Positions 18,374 through 30,198 of a DNA stretch of 64,000 nucleotides are shown piece after piece (the first letter of the stretch is position 1; each line of letters opens with the position of its first letter). Made by a program: the position numbers and the translations under genes. Below the pieces are notes generated by a model that worked only from the letters and a program-made list of their open reading frames with translations, had not been told where the DNA came from and searched no databases. The DNA is from Danio rerio (Eukaryota; Chordata; Actinopteri; Cypriniformes; Danionidae), in NCBI RefSeq assembly GCF_049306965.1, contig NC_133193.1:16475001-16539000 (forward strand). Direction: 5' to 3'.

Positions 18374-20289
18374 TTCTGCAAGAACACAAGAGAGTCAAAC
18401 ATGATGCAGGATTTGATCAAGGTTTTTACACTTTTGAATACCATTCAATCATATTTTACTGATTTTAATACAGTTCAAGTATATTGGCTAAGAAGAATCT
18501 AGCAGTATTGCACAAAACACTTTATCTCAAAAGCTGTCTTAGGAGCTTCAGTGGCACACTGTCGGCTTTTGGGATTGGCATAAGCACTTACTTCATTTAG
18601 TCTAAAATGACTAGAGAATGCAGCTTTCAACATGATACTCACATAAGCCCATTTCCACCACAAAACTCATATATGGGTAGGCAAAATAATCTTGTTTCTC
18701 TTTTTGACAAGATTATTTTGCTTGTTTATGGAAAAAAAACTCACTTAATTTTGACATTATTTCGTAAAACAAGACATTTAATTTTGCTTATCTATAAAAT
18801 GCCTCTCGATTTAAGCCTTTTAAGATATTTGGACTAGAAACCAGACGTAGTATGGCATCACCATGAAAGTCATTGTTAGATTTTCTGTGCACATTTATTC
18901 AATAAGAATGTACATGGCTGCATTCTGTGGTGCTTCATCACCATTAACATCTGAAAAGCAGCGAGTTCTTCATAAAAACCCATATGGAGAACACTTTCCT
19001 GCTACCGAGCTCAGTTCTTACATAAGAAGTGACACAATGTGGAACATGAGGAGGACTCAGACAGTGGTGCCAGTGATGAGCAACCCTTCTCTCAAGATAA
19101 CACGCGCTACTGTCTGACTAATCAGATCTACTGTTACTCATCTGACGGTCAGCACTGACACGAGCGTGATGATGACGATTTAAAGCAGATGAAGAGGTCC
19201 ACACACACATATACAAACCATCTGCTGTTTCAACTCGCTGCCTTAATGTAGTATTCAGCTTTTGTATGTGTGTGTGTGTGTGTTTTGTGTGTTTAACATG
19301 TATCATTGTATACACACTTATCATTTTCTTTTGTTAATTATGATACTGCTTGATGCTATATTAACAATCATCATAAATTAAACATTTAACATTTGTGACA
19401 GCTAAAATGAGCAATACTGTATGTCTATTGGATAAATGTGTGAGCAAATGTGTGGTACACATTGTGACAGCGAGTGGCTTTCCCCACTAGATGGAGGCAG
19501 TAGCTTGGATGAAGACTGGCTGTGATGCTGAAATCGGCCTGTAGGGGTGTTTATGATGGATTTACTGCATTGGGCTTACTAATCACGAGTTTGGTCCAAA
19601 TGCGCTGTTTGAAACATTGTGAATTTATGCTTGGCGCTATCTTACAGCATCAAAGCAAAAGCAAAGGGCAGACATTGTTTTGCTAATCGATTGCATACAG
19701 TCATGTTCAAAAGTTCTGAGTTTGTAAAATGAGTTCACACTATAATACAGGATTTACTCTATATAAAAGATTTAAAAGTGACAGTACTACAGAATTTATA
19801 TTAATAATAAATATAAAAAATACAATACATGCTAAATAAATTCTGTTCTTATGAGAAAACATTGATCACGATAAGAATAAAACATTTTTTTACTTTACTT
19901 TTGAACAGATAAATGCAAAATATGTTAGCAATCACAAATTATACCCCCAAATCACTATTATTATTATAAATAACAAAAAAAGAGATATTAATGTAGGCAT
20001 TTTATCCTTTTTCAAATAGGATATATTAGTTATTATATTGCCTTTTATAATATATTTATATTAGTTATTTGGGTCACACTTTAATTTTTAACATGTACAA
20101 GCCAACTAATTCTCATTAGATTATAAGTAAACTGTTAGGTTGGGGTTAGGGTTGGTGTAAGTTGACATGTTCTTGCAAAGTTTCTTATAGTCATTTACAT
20201 GTGTGTTGAAGGAGAAGTATCAACAGATATTAAGCAGACAGTCTGCTAATACTCAAATGGACCATCAAAATAAAATGTTACCGTTATTT
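18374..20289. other. dhfr-like 3' UTR and spacer with a MITE fragment
   Basis: No AATAAA close to the stop; the transcript end is not clear. Around 18690-18840 lies a half copy of the palindromic MITE seen intact at 62062-62348 (GATATTTGGACTAGAAACCAGAC end). Around 20070-20190 is a piece of a common fish repeat with GTTAGGTTGGGGTTAGGGTT. A short GT tract lies at 19268-19284. Open frames at 18607-18837 and 18863-19117 are not protein-like. Confidence 0.45.
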
Positions 20290-20314
20290 GTTACTGCAAA
20301 CATCTTACTGTTTA

Positions 20315-20323
20315 TCTATCTGT

Positions 20324-20380
<57 letters not shown>
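20315..20380. repeat. (TATC)n microsatellite
   Basis: About 16 units of TATC/CTAT. Confidence 0.96.
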
Positions 20381-20547
20381 AAGGATCATATATGAGTACA
20401 ACCCTCACAAATCTCTTTTAAATGAATATTTTCTGTATCGCATGTTACAATATTATTACATATGCATTAATCAATACTGAAGACAAATCGGGAGCTAATC
20501 TAACAAAATAACAGTCCAAAAAAATAGCCCAAATTTTTATGTTAGGG

Positions 20548-20550
<3 letters not shown>

Positions 20551-20622
<72 letters not shown>
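20551..20622. repeat. (TA)n microsatellite at the left edge of Tc1 copy B
   Basis: About 72 bp of TA repeats immediately before the Tc1 terminal repeat, in keeping with the TA target preference of Tc1/mariner. Confidence 0.95.
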
Positions 20623-20623
<1 letters not shown>

Positions 20624-20628
20624 TCATA

Positions 20629-23600
20629 TACTCACTGGCCACTTTATTGGGTACACCTCTTCAAGTGCTTGTTAACGCAAATTTCTCATCAGCCTATCAC
20701 ATAGCAGCAACTCAATGCATTTATGCATGTGGACATGATCTAGACCAGTGGTTCTCAAACTGTGGTTCCTCCTAGTGGTACGCGGAGGAACCGCTGAACA
20801 ATGAAAGAAACAATTAACACTTTTAATCCTTTAATGCGTAATATAACATCGATGTGATCAGCATTGGCTGTTTTATGAAGCGTACGATCACAACGCTGTG
20901 CTTAGAATGTTTATTTTAGTGCATTGTGTCATAAGCTGTTATAAATCATTTCCCGAAGTTTAAGAATTGATTCTGAAGCGTGATTTGACTGACATGAAAA
21001 ATGGCCAATCACAGTCGACCTTGTCTAGTTGCGTAAAACGTAAGGGCGGGACAAATGCTTTCTGTGTTGCAGAGACAGAAAAAACAACTTAAAAACAAAT
21101 GTTTTGTTGGATTAATGCTTCTCGGATGTTTTCACTATAGAGATGTCTAGCAGAGTAATTAAACCGCGGACATATTTCCTGCCTTTTTAATGATCTACAA
21201 ACACGTTTCGCTCTCCGTCAGCCAGTCTCTCGCCTCTGACCTGTCACTCCTCTAAACACAGTCTGAATGGTGGAGCGGGAATGGAGGTATTGCGCAATAA
21301 CTCATTTCTACAAATGTGGCGAGTGCTTTATTTTAACACGACAGCGCATTCATTTACGCAAATCGCTAAAACAGATATGTGAGCTTTTAAATAGGCTTTT
21401 TTTTTTCAAATGAACTGCAAGTCCTCTCAGGATCGCCCGTGTGCTCAGATTGAATACAATCGCGATCTTTCCACTATTAAAGTAGACATTATTTATCTTT
21501 GCTCCTTGACTAAATTTAGTCAAAAGTATTCAAAGTTATTAAGTATTTAGAAATAGATTGATACATGATCGATGACAATGCTAATGGTCTTCTTAAGTGT
21601 TGTGATGTGAAACTTACTTTTAGCAAAGGTGGAATTTTTTTATTTTTTTTCTTTACGACAAAAGAATTATGCTGGAAATGTTTCTGGATGAGGTATTTGT
21701 GTGATTTACACATTTAGCTGTATTCTGATCTGTCTTAAAGCATTACAGGTCAAAGCAATCCGTTGTTACTTATTGTTTATTTATCAAAATTAACAATAAG
21801 GCTCTTAAAGCACTGCTTTGATAAATGTAGTGTTGTCATATTTCAAATACCTCAAGTAAAATGAAGTCATTTGTTTTATTAATTTTTTTTTTACTGACTG
21901 TACTTGTATTTTTTTTTAAGTTTCTATTTTAGATTAGGTTAAATGTAAAATAAAATCTACATGTGATGTACAGCTTTTTAAGAAACAAATTTGCCATATT
22001 GTAAAGAAAAATAGTGTAAAATATGTAAATAAAGGCTAAATTAAATATTTTTACCATATACTTCAATTAAACCTTTCAAAGCTTGTAAATATCGTTTAAA
22101 AAATGGGCAAAAAGTGTCTCTATGGCCTTAAAGATTATGTGGTAGTTTTACCAGTGCTATTGAAAAAGATTAATTGTCATGAAAGGAAAAATCGACCGTA
22201 CTTCCTTTGTTAGGGCAAGTTCCTATACATGTAGCTTTGGGATTTAAGCAATTAAACCATTCAATCAGGTTTCCACGTAAAAAAGTGATTTCATAATGAA
22301 AATCAGATTTATTTTTTCAAAAGTAACCAACTAGTACTTTTTAAAAGAGTACTTTGTACTTTTACCTAATATTAATATTATTTACTAAAATTTGTGTTAT
22401 TTTAGCAGTGTAATAGTATTTTTCTTTAGTACAAAAAAGATTTCACAAGCATTTAGTGCAGGTTTATTATATTATTAATATATGATTAATAAATATTATT
22501 TTTTATGTTTTTTATTTGTATCTATTCCTATGCAATGTTTTATGGGTTGCTGAGAATACTTTTCAGGTCTTCAATACATGTCAGTCTTGAAAAAAAATAT
22601 AGGTGCTGGAATTGATTTTCATTAGGCTGTGCCTGTATGAACCCTGTCATGTACATTTAACATATATTTCAAGATTTGTCTGAAAGTGTAGGAATGTGAC
22701 ATATAGCCTATATTTATAAGGTAAAAGCAACATCTCCAGCTTTTGATGAATAGGCTACAATGAATGCTTTAGATTTAAGTACAGCAGTTTTCTTTTTACT
22801 TTTTAAGAACAGCGCCATTTTTAATGAACTTTTAAAAGCACATTTTAACAAAAACTTTTTTTTTTAATCTGCAAGCACAGTTAATGTTCAGACTATTTCA
22901 AATGTTTAAAGTGAATGATAATAATACATATTCTTAATAATAGGAATTAATCTGCATCGTTTTTAAACCGTGCACACCTGTAGCTGCTTAATTAGGCCTA
23001 TGACGCTATTTTTTTAATACTGGTTAAAAAATAGCGTCGTAAGGTGGTACTTGGAGAGACAATTTTTTTCTAAGGTGGTACTTGGTGAAAAAAGTTTGAG
23101 AACCACTGATCTAGACGATCTGCTGCAGTTTAAACTGAGCATCAGAATGGGGAAGAAATGTGATTTAAGTGACGTGGCATGGTTGTTGTTGCCAGACAGG
23201 CTGGTCTGAGTATTTCAGAAATTGTTGCTCTACTGGGATTTTCAAGCCCAACCATATCTAGGGTTTACAGAGCATGGTCTGAAAAAGAGAAATTATCTAG
23301 TGAGCGGCAGTTCTGGGGGCGCAAATGCCTTGTTGATGCCAGAGGTCAAAGGAGAATGGCCAGACTGGTTCCAGCTGATAGAAAGGCAACAGTAACTCAA
23401 ATAAACACTCGTTGCTACCGAGATTCAGAAGAGCGTCTCTGAATGCACAACATGTAACATGTCCAACCTTGAAGCGGATGGGCTATAGTAGCAGAAGACC
23501 ACACCGGGAGCCACTCTTGTCAGCCAAGAACAGGAAACCGAGGCTACAATTCACACAGGCTCACCAAAATTGGTCAATAGATCAGAAAAACCTTGCCAGG

Positions 23601-24200
23601 TCTGATGAGTCTCCATTTCTGCTGCGACTTTCAGATGGTAGGGTCAGAATTTGGCATGAACACCATGAAAGCATGGATCCATCCTGCCTTGTATCTATGT
23701 TTCAGGTTGGTGGTGGTTGTTTAATGGTGTGGGGGATTTATTCTTGGTACACTTTGGGCGCATTAGTATCAATTGAGCATCGTGTCAACGCCACAGCCTA
23801 CCTGAGTATTGTTGCTGACCATGTCTATCCCTTTCTCACCACAGTGTGCCCATCTTCTGATGGCTACTTTCAGCAGGATAACGCACCATGTCATAAAGCG
23901 CAAATCATCTCACACTGGTTTCTTAAACATGACAATGAGTTCACTGTATTCAAATTGCCTCCACAATGACCAGATCTCAATCCAAAAGGATGTGGTGAAA
24001 AAGGAGATTCGCATCATCTGCAAAAAGAAAAATCTGCAGCAACTGCATGATGCTATCATGTCAATATGGACCAAAATCTATGAGGAATATTTCCAGCACC
24101 TTGTTGAAACTATGCCATGAAGAATTAAGGCAGTTCTGAGGGCAAAAGTGTGTCCAATCCAGTACCGGTAAGTGTACCTAATAAAGTGGCCGGTGAGTGT
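20629..24200 (+). mobile_element. Tc1/mariner element copy B, split by a nested hAT element
   Basis: The left end CTCACTGGCCACTTTATTGGG (20631 on) and right end AAAGTGGCCGGTGAGTG define the element; without the 2371 bp added by the hAT insertion it is about 1.2 kb. The transposase region is 23150-24120: helix-turn-helix LSISEIVALLGFSSPTISRVY, then SDESPFLL and YFQQDNAPCHKAQIISHWF around the first two catalytic acids, and TKIYEEYFQHLVETMP at the end. The reading frame shifts near 23412-23445 and a TGA follows FKLPPQ at 23967, so it is dead. It is the most complete transposase of the family here. Confidence 0.93.
20746..23108. mobile_element. hAT element (2.36 kb, non-coding) nested in Tc1 copy B
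   Basis: The ends CAGTGGTTCTCAAACT and TTTGAGAACCACTG are inverted repeats typical of Charlie-like hAT elements. The 8-bp target duplication ATCTAGAC is exact (20738-20745 and 23109-23116), and removing element plus one duplicate restores the Tc1 sequence. Subterminal GTGGTACTTGG/TAGTGGTAC words are present. I find no transposase frame, so it is non-autonomous or fully eroded. A 319-bp deletion derivative is at 35991-36309. Confidence 0.93.
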
Positions 24201-26016
24201 ATGTACAGTATAATTTGAGCTAAAATAAGATTCTTGAACTTTAAATAAGGAATTTTATTATATTATACGGCACAAACAGAATACAATGTCATATTACCTC
24301 ATTATTACATCACTATATTCATTTTTATGAACCCGTGTGTCTGTTTAATGCAAAATGTCCACACTGCTATCAATAAAAACCCTCTCATGACTGCATACTG
24401 TACATCTTATAAGTGCTTCCACAGCTGTGATGAGCAGATCTGAGAGCAGATTTCACAGTGGACAGCAGCGCTTCATCTCACACAAGGAATATTTACCACC
24501 CTCATATCCCAGCATGCAAAGTCCATGGCAGGAAATTAGAGACGTTAATTGCACGTGTCGTCTATTTTCATAATTTCCCTGAGTTATGCCTCATAAAATC
24601 AATGTGTAACATTTTCTAATAATACCCACTGTCACATTGCGAATGGAAAAGAGCTATTTATATCCTTGCTTATTAACCTCCTATGCATTGGGGTATAACT
24701 CAAAGTGCCATCTGCGGGATAAAGCAGCCATCCGGCCAGTGGACAGAAAATGGAGAACAAAAGAGAGAGCGGGAATTTAGAGATGTGGAGAAATCAGAAC
24801 GGCAATAAATATTAATGAAACCTGGACAAAAAGGTAATGCATAAATTAAACGATCAGCTCTAATCAAGTTCAGAAACATCATTGTTTTGATTCCACATGC
24901 AGAGCAGCTTTAGTTTCCATTAAAGAAATCATAAAGTCCACCACCGCGTAAACAGTACATGCCACGAGGCAATATGTAATATAGAACTTCATTATAGATA
25001 GCAGTAAAGCTTTAGTCTAATCATTAGAAAGCACAAAATTATCTTGAAACCCTGCCCAGAGGCCAAAATATTGGGAAATGCTTGCAAATGAGATTCTGAC
25101 GGCAACAAGCGGGCAACCGTTCATTGATCTGAATATTTATCTGCATAATGCATACCTCCCGGAGTTGTGTGATATTGTTCATTATTAGAAACTTTGATGA
25201 GAAATATTAAAGGTTATATAAACTGATGACTCATAATACAACTGATGACTCACAATGGCACAAATATATTTGGAGTTAAAGAAATGTAACTTTCAAACAT
25301 CATATTTTCAACACAGTGCGTTTTTGTTTTGTTTTTTGCAAGAAAGACCTTCCGCAACATGAACAAAACAGGCAATCATTTATTGTTTTCAGCAGATTAA
25401 TAATACAGTAAATAAGAAAACTGCTGTTAATATTCAACTTACAGAAGCCTATCTCACACTTCTGACTTTATTCCAAATAATTTACATCTTCCGGTGCTGA
25501 TTTTTTTAAATGTAAAATAAAAACGTCAAATTTACCAGTGGAATAAAATAAAATCTGAACACCTTTTTAAATTAACATCACTTTTTGCTCTTAACTGTGA
25601 GATGCATTCCTTTCTTAATGTTAAAGTGAGATTTGTTTTTTGTGCAAAATTGTGGAATCTAAACTGCCTTTGGCCTTATTCTCACTTTCTCGAAACAGAT
25701 ATCATATTACAGATTAAATTTCTTGTAATTCTGGCATTTGTCTTTCATGTGTGAGCTACAAACTCTAATTGCAAGAAACAAAGTATTGTGTCATAAACAC
25801 AACTGTGATTTTCTTTCTTACAATTCTGTTACATTTCACAAACTTAGTTTTGTTCTCAACTGAGATTCTGTGGCAGAATTGCAAGATCTAAATGTAGGGA
25901 GAAAATAGTGTTACAATTTCACTGAATTTTGGAAATGTTGTGATATTTTAGCTAGAACTGGGTTTAATAATTGTGTGTTAACTTTTTTATATCAATAAAA
26001 AAAAACATTTTATATA
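24201..26016. other. Spacer with a candidate conserved non-coding element (about 24430-25170)
   Basis: No exon or repeat recognised. The part 24430-25170 is of balanced composition, free of low-complexity runs and dense in homeodomain-like sites (GTTAATTGCACG, CAATAAATATTAATGAAAC, GCATAAATTAAACG), which is how vertebrate conserved enhancers often look. From 25400 on, the sequence is AT-rich and featureless. Confidence 0.35.
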
Positions 26017-26515
26017 TAGTTGAAGTCAGAATTATTATTTTTTCCCAATTTCTGTTTAACAGAAAGCAGATTTTTTTCAACACATTTCTAAACATAATAG
26101 TTTTAATAACTCATTTCTAATAACTGATTTATTTTATCTTTGCCATGAGGACAGTAAATAATATTTGACTAGAAATTTTTTAAGACACTTCTGTACAGGT
26201 TTTAAAGGCTTAACCATGTTTATTAGGTTAACTACGTAGGTTAGGGTTATTAGGCAAGTTATTGTATAATGATGGTTTGTTCTGTAGACTATTGAAAAAA
26301 AATATAACTTAAAGGGGCTAATAATTTTGACCCTAAAATGGCGTTAAAAAAAATGCTTTTATTCTAGCCAAAATAAAACAATTAAGACTTTTTCCAAAAG
26401 AAAAAATATTTTCAGACATACTGTGAAAATTTCCTTGCTCTGTTAAACATCTTTGGGAAATATTTAAAAGAAAAAATAAATAAAATTAAGGGGGGCTAAT
26501 AATTCTGACTTCAAA
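26017..26515. mobile_element. Abundant zebrafish MITE with TTGAAGTCAGAATTATT ends
   Basis: The left end AGTTGAAGTCAGAATTATT and right end GGGGGGCTAATAATTCTGAC are inverted. The body has the family's words (AACATAATAGTTTTAATAAC, GGTTTGTTCTGTAGACTAT, TTCCTTGCTCTGTTAAACAT). Family members are among the commonest repeats in this genome type, usually with TA targets. Confidence 0.9.
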
Positions 26516-26665
26516 AAACTTCAAAAAAAGCTTTTGACAATACTGTTATAGTTTTATGTAAACAAAAACCCCCACAAAATTGTTTAAATTGTAAAATGAT
26601 GTGCATGTACACTTTGCCCTTAGTACTTAAAAACCAAAATTACGATTATGTACAACTGGAACATA

Positions 26666-26962
26666 CAGTTGAAGTCAATTATTAGCCCCACTTTGATTTT
26701 TTTTCTTTTTTAAATATTTCCTAAATGATGTTTAACAGAGCAAAGAAATTTCCACAGTATCTCTGATAATATTTTTTCTTCTGGAGAAAGTCTTATTTGT
26801 TTCATTTCGGCTAGAATAAAAGCAGTTTTTAATTTTTTTAAACACTATTGTAGAGACAAAATTATTAGCCCCTTTAAGCTATATTTTCTTTTGAAGAAAT
26901 TAGGGAAAAAATAAACAAACAGTCTAATAATTCAGGGGGGCTAATAATTCTGACTTCAACTG
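26666..26962. mobile_element. Same MITE family, internally deleted, opposite orientation
   Basis: CAGTTGAAGTCAATTATTAG to CTGACTTCAACTG, flanked by TA on both sides (26664-26665 and 26963-26964). Inside, words of the copy at 26017-26515 appear reverse-complemented (AACAGAGCAAAGAAATTTCC). Confidence 0.9.
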
Positions 26963-26989
26963 TATGTGCGCAGTTGCACAGTGCACTTA

Positions 26990-27735
26990 AAAATGACCTT
27001 ATCTGCTCGTTTCAAATACTTATTTAAAAATAGTTGAAATAACACAATTCCTAATTTTGGGGACAATTTAATTGTTTTATAATCAATCCACTTGTAAAAA
27101 TTATAAAGTTAACTTAATCGATTTGTGTTGGGACAACATGAAGAAATTGTGTGGAACCCAGCACTTTTTACAGTGTTTCGTTACAAAATTAAACGAACCT
27201 CAACTGGACAAGATGAATGGATTATTTTGACAACGTTACTAAGTAACGTAGTAAAGGAAGGCTCAATCCCAATAGGGTACAGTATATGCCGAGCTAGTGT
27301 TGTTCCCATACTGATAAACTTCCGGTGACCAACTATTGTGAGGGTTTTTTTTTTTTGCATTTTATACAGTTTCTATCACAGCATCGATGTTGTAATGTCA
27401 TTAAAATACAATCAGTTAAATAGACTTTGGCATTCATTTAGTTGCTTAAGCGTAACACAAGACAAAAAGCCATTTACTCACACGCGCCAGTCAGAATCGA
27501 CAAGCTAGCGCAGATGCTCCATTGAATATACTAGGGTAAAATGAATGCTTATATTATAAATACATGGCGGGGAAAAATGTAATTTAATGCGGTGATTCTT
27601 GTACAATCTGAGACCCACTTTATATTGGATATAACTCAGCCAGTGGAGATCACTGATTTTTGCAATTGCAATTTACCTGAAGCGATTAACCCAGGTTACT
27701 GGCCAATTAAAAGTCATATTCGCATACTTTGGCAT
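26990..27735. other. Spacer with a repeat fragment near 26990-27176
   Basis: The segment ending GGAACCCAGCACTTTTTACAGTG resembles the terminal part of a common fish DNA element with CACTGTAAAAA ends. The rest has no recognisable feature; the 67-aa frame at 27125-27328 is not protein-like. Confidence 0.4.
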
Positions 27736-28519
27736 AAACCCCATTCTACCACTTAGCCCTTCCCCTTACCCCTCGTTTTGCGCGTTCACGTGAAGGGGTA
27801 GGGGTGTCCCAATTCTCTTTATCTTGAAGGCATAGGGCTAAGGGGAAGGGGTAGATAGCCCTTCGAAAAAGAGATTTTTCAGGACCACACTCGAAAACAA
27901 GGGGTAAAAAAATTTCCCAGAATACACCATCTACAACGGCAGCATAGCTGCACTAAAAAGTAAGGAGATGCACAAATTAGTATTTTTTTGTCATTATTAC
28001 AAATTTTTACAACAAACAATCATGTTTTAATATATTCATAGCCGTGCTCGTGTTTTATCGTCATGCTTTAAAAAAATAAAATAAAAATAAAAAAACGCTA
28101 AATTTCACTATAATCTCTTTTAATAACTATTGTAGCACACACATTCTGACACTCGAATACCCTGTCAGAAAAGTCTAGTGGCTGGGAATGACCTTTTTAC
28201 AGTCTTTTTGTGCGTGTACATAATGAATATGGCCACAGTGTGAATGCACAGTGCAGTTACGAGCTTATTGCCACATTAGATCGTAATGATAACATTATAT
28301 ATGCCTTCAGTGATTTCCTGAAGATAAATACCAAATAATAAAGCAGCTGGATAAACTAAAGCAGTCGCGATCGTCTGATTTCATATGAAGCAAGAGCTCA
28401 CGATGATGACACGTGCAGGTACTGTCCCATTTCTTAAGGGTAAAATTTGAAGCCCTTCCCCTTCACACTCTGTTTGAAGGGCCATGGGGAAGGGGTACAA
28501 AAATAGAATTGGATTCGAG
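27736..28519. mobile_element. Non-autonomous DNA element with C-rich inverted ends
   Basis: The left end carries CCATTCTACC and runs of CCCTTCCCCTTACCCC; the right end carries GAAGGGCCATGGGGAAGGGG and AGAATTGGATTC, imperfectly inverted. Internal GAAGGGGTAGGGGTGTCCC words repeat. No coding capacity. The family is not named with certainty. Confidence 0.6.
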
Positions 28520-28693
28520 CAGAAATCTACTCTGAGAAAATAAAATCGTGTTATCTAAAAATTGCACAATGTAGAACTGCAAAAGATAAACTCAGAATTG
28601 TGGTATTAACTTGGTTCAATCAAAATTTTTTCGACATAAACTTGAAACTGCAATAAATAATGTCAGAATTAACTCAAAAACAGACTTCCATGC

Positions 28694-29824
28694 TTAATCT
28701 TCAGTTCGAAGGGGAGCTACTGGATTAAAAATTGGCCTTTCTCGCCTAAGACGCAGCTTCCCGTAGCTCATCTCAAAGTCCTTCTTGGTGCCATTGAGCA
28801 CGTCCAGGCTCCCTGAACATACATCATAGCCATAAGAGCGCAGTTTCAGAATGCGAAACTGGACTATCTGCGTTGTCAGCTCCAGCACTGTAGGAGTCTC
28901 TGTGATCTGCTCCACACTCACTCCAGCGCTGAGAAGCCCTTTGAAGCGATCAGCTAATATAGGTACGGAGTAGTACAACAAGGCTGGACACTGAAGAACA
29001 ATCCGCCTAAGCTCATCTTCAGTGCATCTGAACATCTCCTGAGAGTAGCTGAGCGTAAGCCTCATGCTTTCAGGATTTAGCTCAGTAACAAATCCCCGCA
29101 GTTTGGAAAGCAGATGGAGAAGTTCACCGCTTGTGAAGCCTCTGTTATGTAGGAACGTCAAGTTATCACACAAGGCATCCGAGGGCTTTAGAAGCACATA
29201 GGGATTTTGAGTGAGGAGCTTCTGCAACCAGACCTTCATATTGTCCTCGTTTCCACCCAAGTCCAAAAAGGTCTTCTGAAGAGTCTGGATCATCTCCTGG
29301 TTCTGCTTCATGGGTCGGCTGAAGCTCTGAGGAGCGCTGGCCATGAGTTTGCTGATAATGCGCTTGTTGAGATGCAGAGTCTGGAAATACTCAATGTTGG
29401 CTTTCTGGTTATCGTGATTTGAGGAAGAGGTGAAAAACGAGGCTGGGAATTTTTCGACGATTCCCACTAGATCTTTATTGTTGGCGCACACTGACATCCA
29501 GAGCTGCTTCTGCAACTCCATTTGCTCGGGTTTGCAGAGAATGGCTTCAGGATGGAGCTCCAAAACACGGGCGATTACAGTCTCGTTTGCACCAATGTCC
29601 CTCAGTAGTGTGACAGTTTCATTTACATAAACGGGTTTCTGTCGCAAAACCCAACCTTTCAGCTTTCGGACTTTACTGATGTCTACAGACAAGTCGTACA
29701 AGGCGTCTATGACCAACGGGTTTTCTTCTTGAGTAACTGAGGAGCACGTCCTCTGGAGAAGTAGAGGTGTTACTTGAGCCCGTTGGCAGTACAGACAGAT
29801 TGATGTCGTGACTAATCGCAGCAT
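28694..29824 (-). CDS. mterf2: Mitochondrial transcription termination factor 2 (MTERF2)
   Basis: MTERF2 is a mitochondrial-matrix nucleic-acid-binding protein of the mTERF family (tandem mTERF helical repeats) linked to mitochondrial gene expression. One coding exon gives 376 aa; human MTERF2 is 385 aa. The N-terminus (MLRLVTTSICLYCQRAQVT) is basic and hydrophobic, as expected of a transit peptide. Strong matches to the human protein: KLKGWVL... near residue 55, LDLGGNEDNMKVWLQKLL, QCPALLYYSVPILADR, TPTVLELTTQIVQ-type text and the end FNPVAPLRTED. The start fits the human N-terminus. On the minus strand a CCTGTAG acceptor ends 11 nt before the ATG (about 29836), so a 5' UTR intron is likely. 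It is transcribed toward the DHFR-like gene. The neighbouring cryptochrome matches human CRY1-MTERF2 linkage. Confidence 0.95.
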   Translation of the reverse strand: MLRLVTTSICLYCQRAQVTPLLLQRTCSSVTQEENPLVIDALYDLSVDISKVRKLKGWVLRQKPVYVNETVTLLRDIGANETVIARVLELHPEAILCKPEQMELQKQLWMSVCANNKDLVGIVEKFPASFFTSSSNHDNQKANIEYFQTLHLNKRIISKLMASAPQSFSRPMKQNQEMIQTLQKTFLDLGGNEDNMKVWLQKLLTQNPYVLLKPSDALCDNLTFLHNRGFTSGELLHLLSKLRGFVTELNPESMRLTLSYSQEMFRCTEDELRRIVLQCPALLYYSVPILADRFKGLLSAGVSVEQITETPTVLELTTQIVQFRILKLRSYGYDVCSGSLDVLNGTKKDFEMSYGKLRLRRERPIFNPVAPLRTED

Positions 29825-30198
29825 GTTTGCACAACCTACAGGTATATGGGTAGGGCTGTTGGGAAATCCTGTGCATTGCGTGCATGTGCCTGAAACAACA
29901 GGAAAAACACATGTACATCAAAAATTTGAAATACACATCAACTCCTATGCTATTTTAATGGAACGCTTTCTCATTCTCACGCAAGGCTAATATCATGTGC
30001 AAACATTTGAGTGAACTGTAATACACTGTAATAAATATCTTAATTAAGTTTCTGTATTTTGTTTATTTATGGGTTTGAATTGCATAATGGGACCTTGATC
30101 TCTGCTCTGTTGAATTCTGATGTTGAAAAATCAACGCTACAGTTTACCAAAGTGACTTTTATTGACATTTTAGAAGTTTGAAATAATATAGAAGCATA
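29825..30198. other. Short spacer or 5' UTR intron of mterf2
   Basis: Contains the likely acceptor of a 5' UTR intron of mterf2 (minus strand, about 29836) and otherwise plain AT-rich DNA up to a Tc1 element. Confidence 0.4.

Noticed and set aside
23179-24120. Tc1 transposase as a functional gene
   Set aside because: Frame changes near 23.43 kb and an early stop at 23967 split it, and the element is interrupted by another transposon; kept only as a mobile-element relic.
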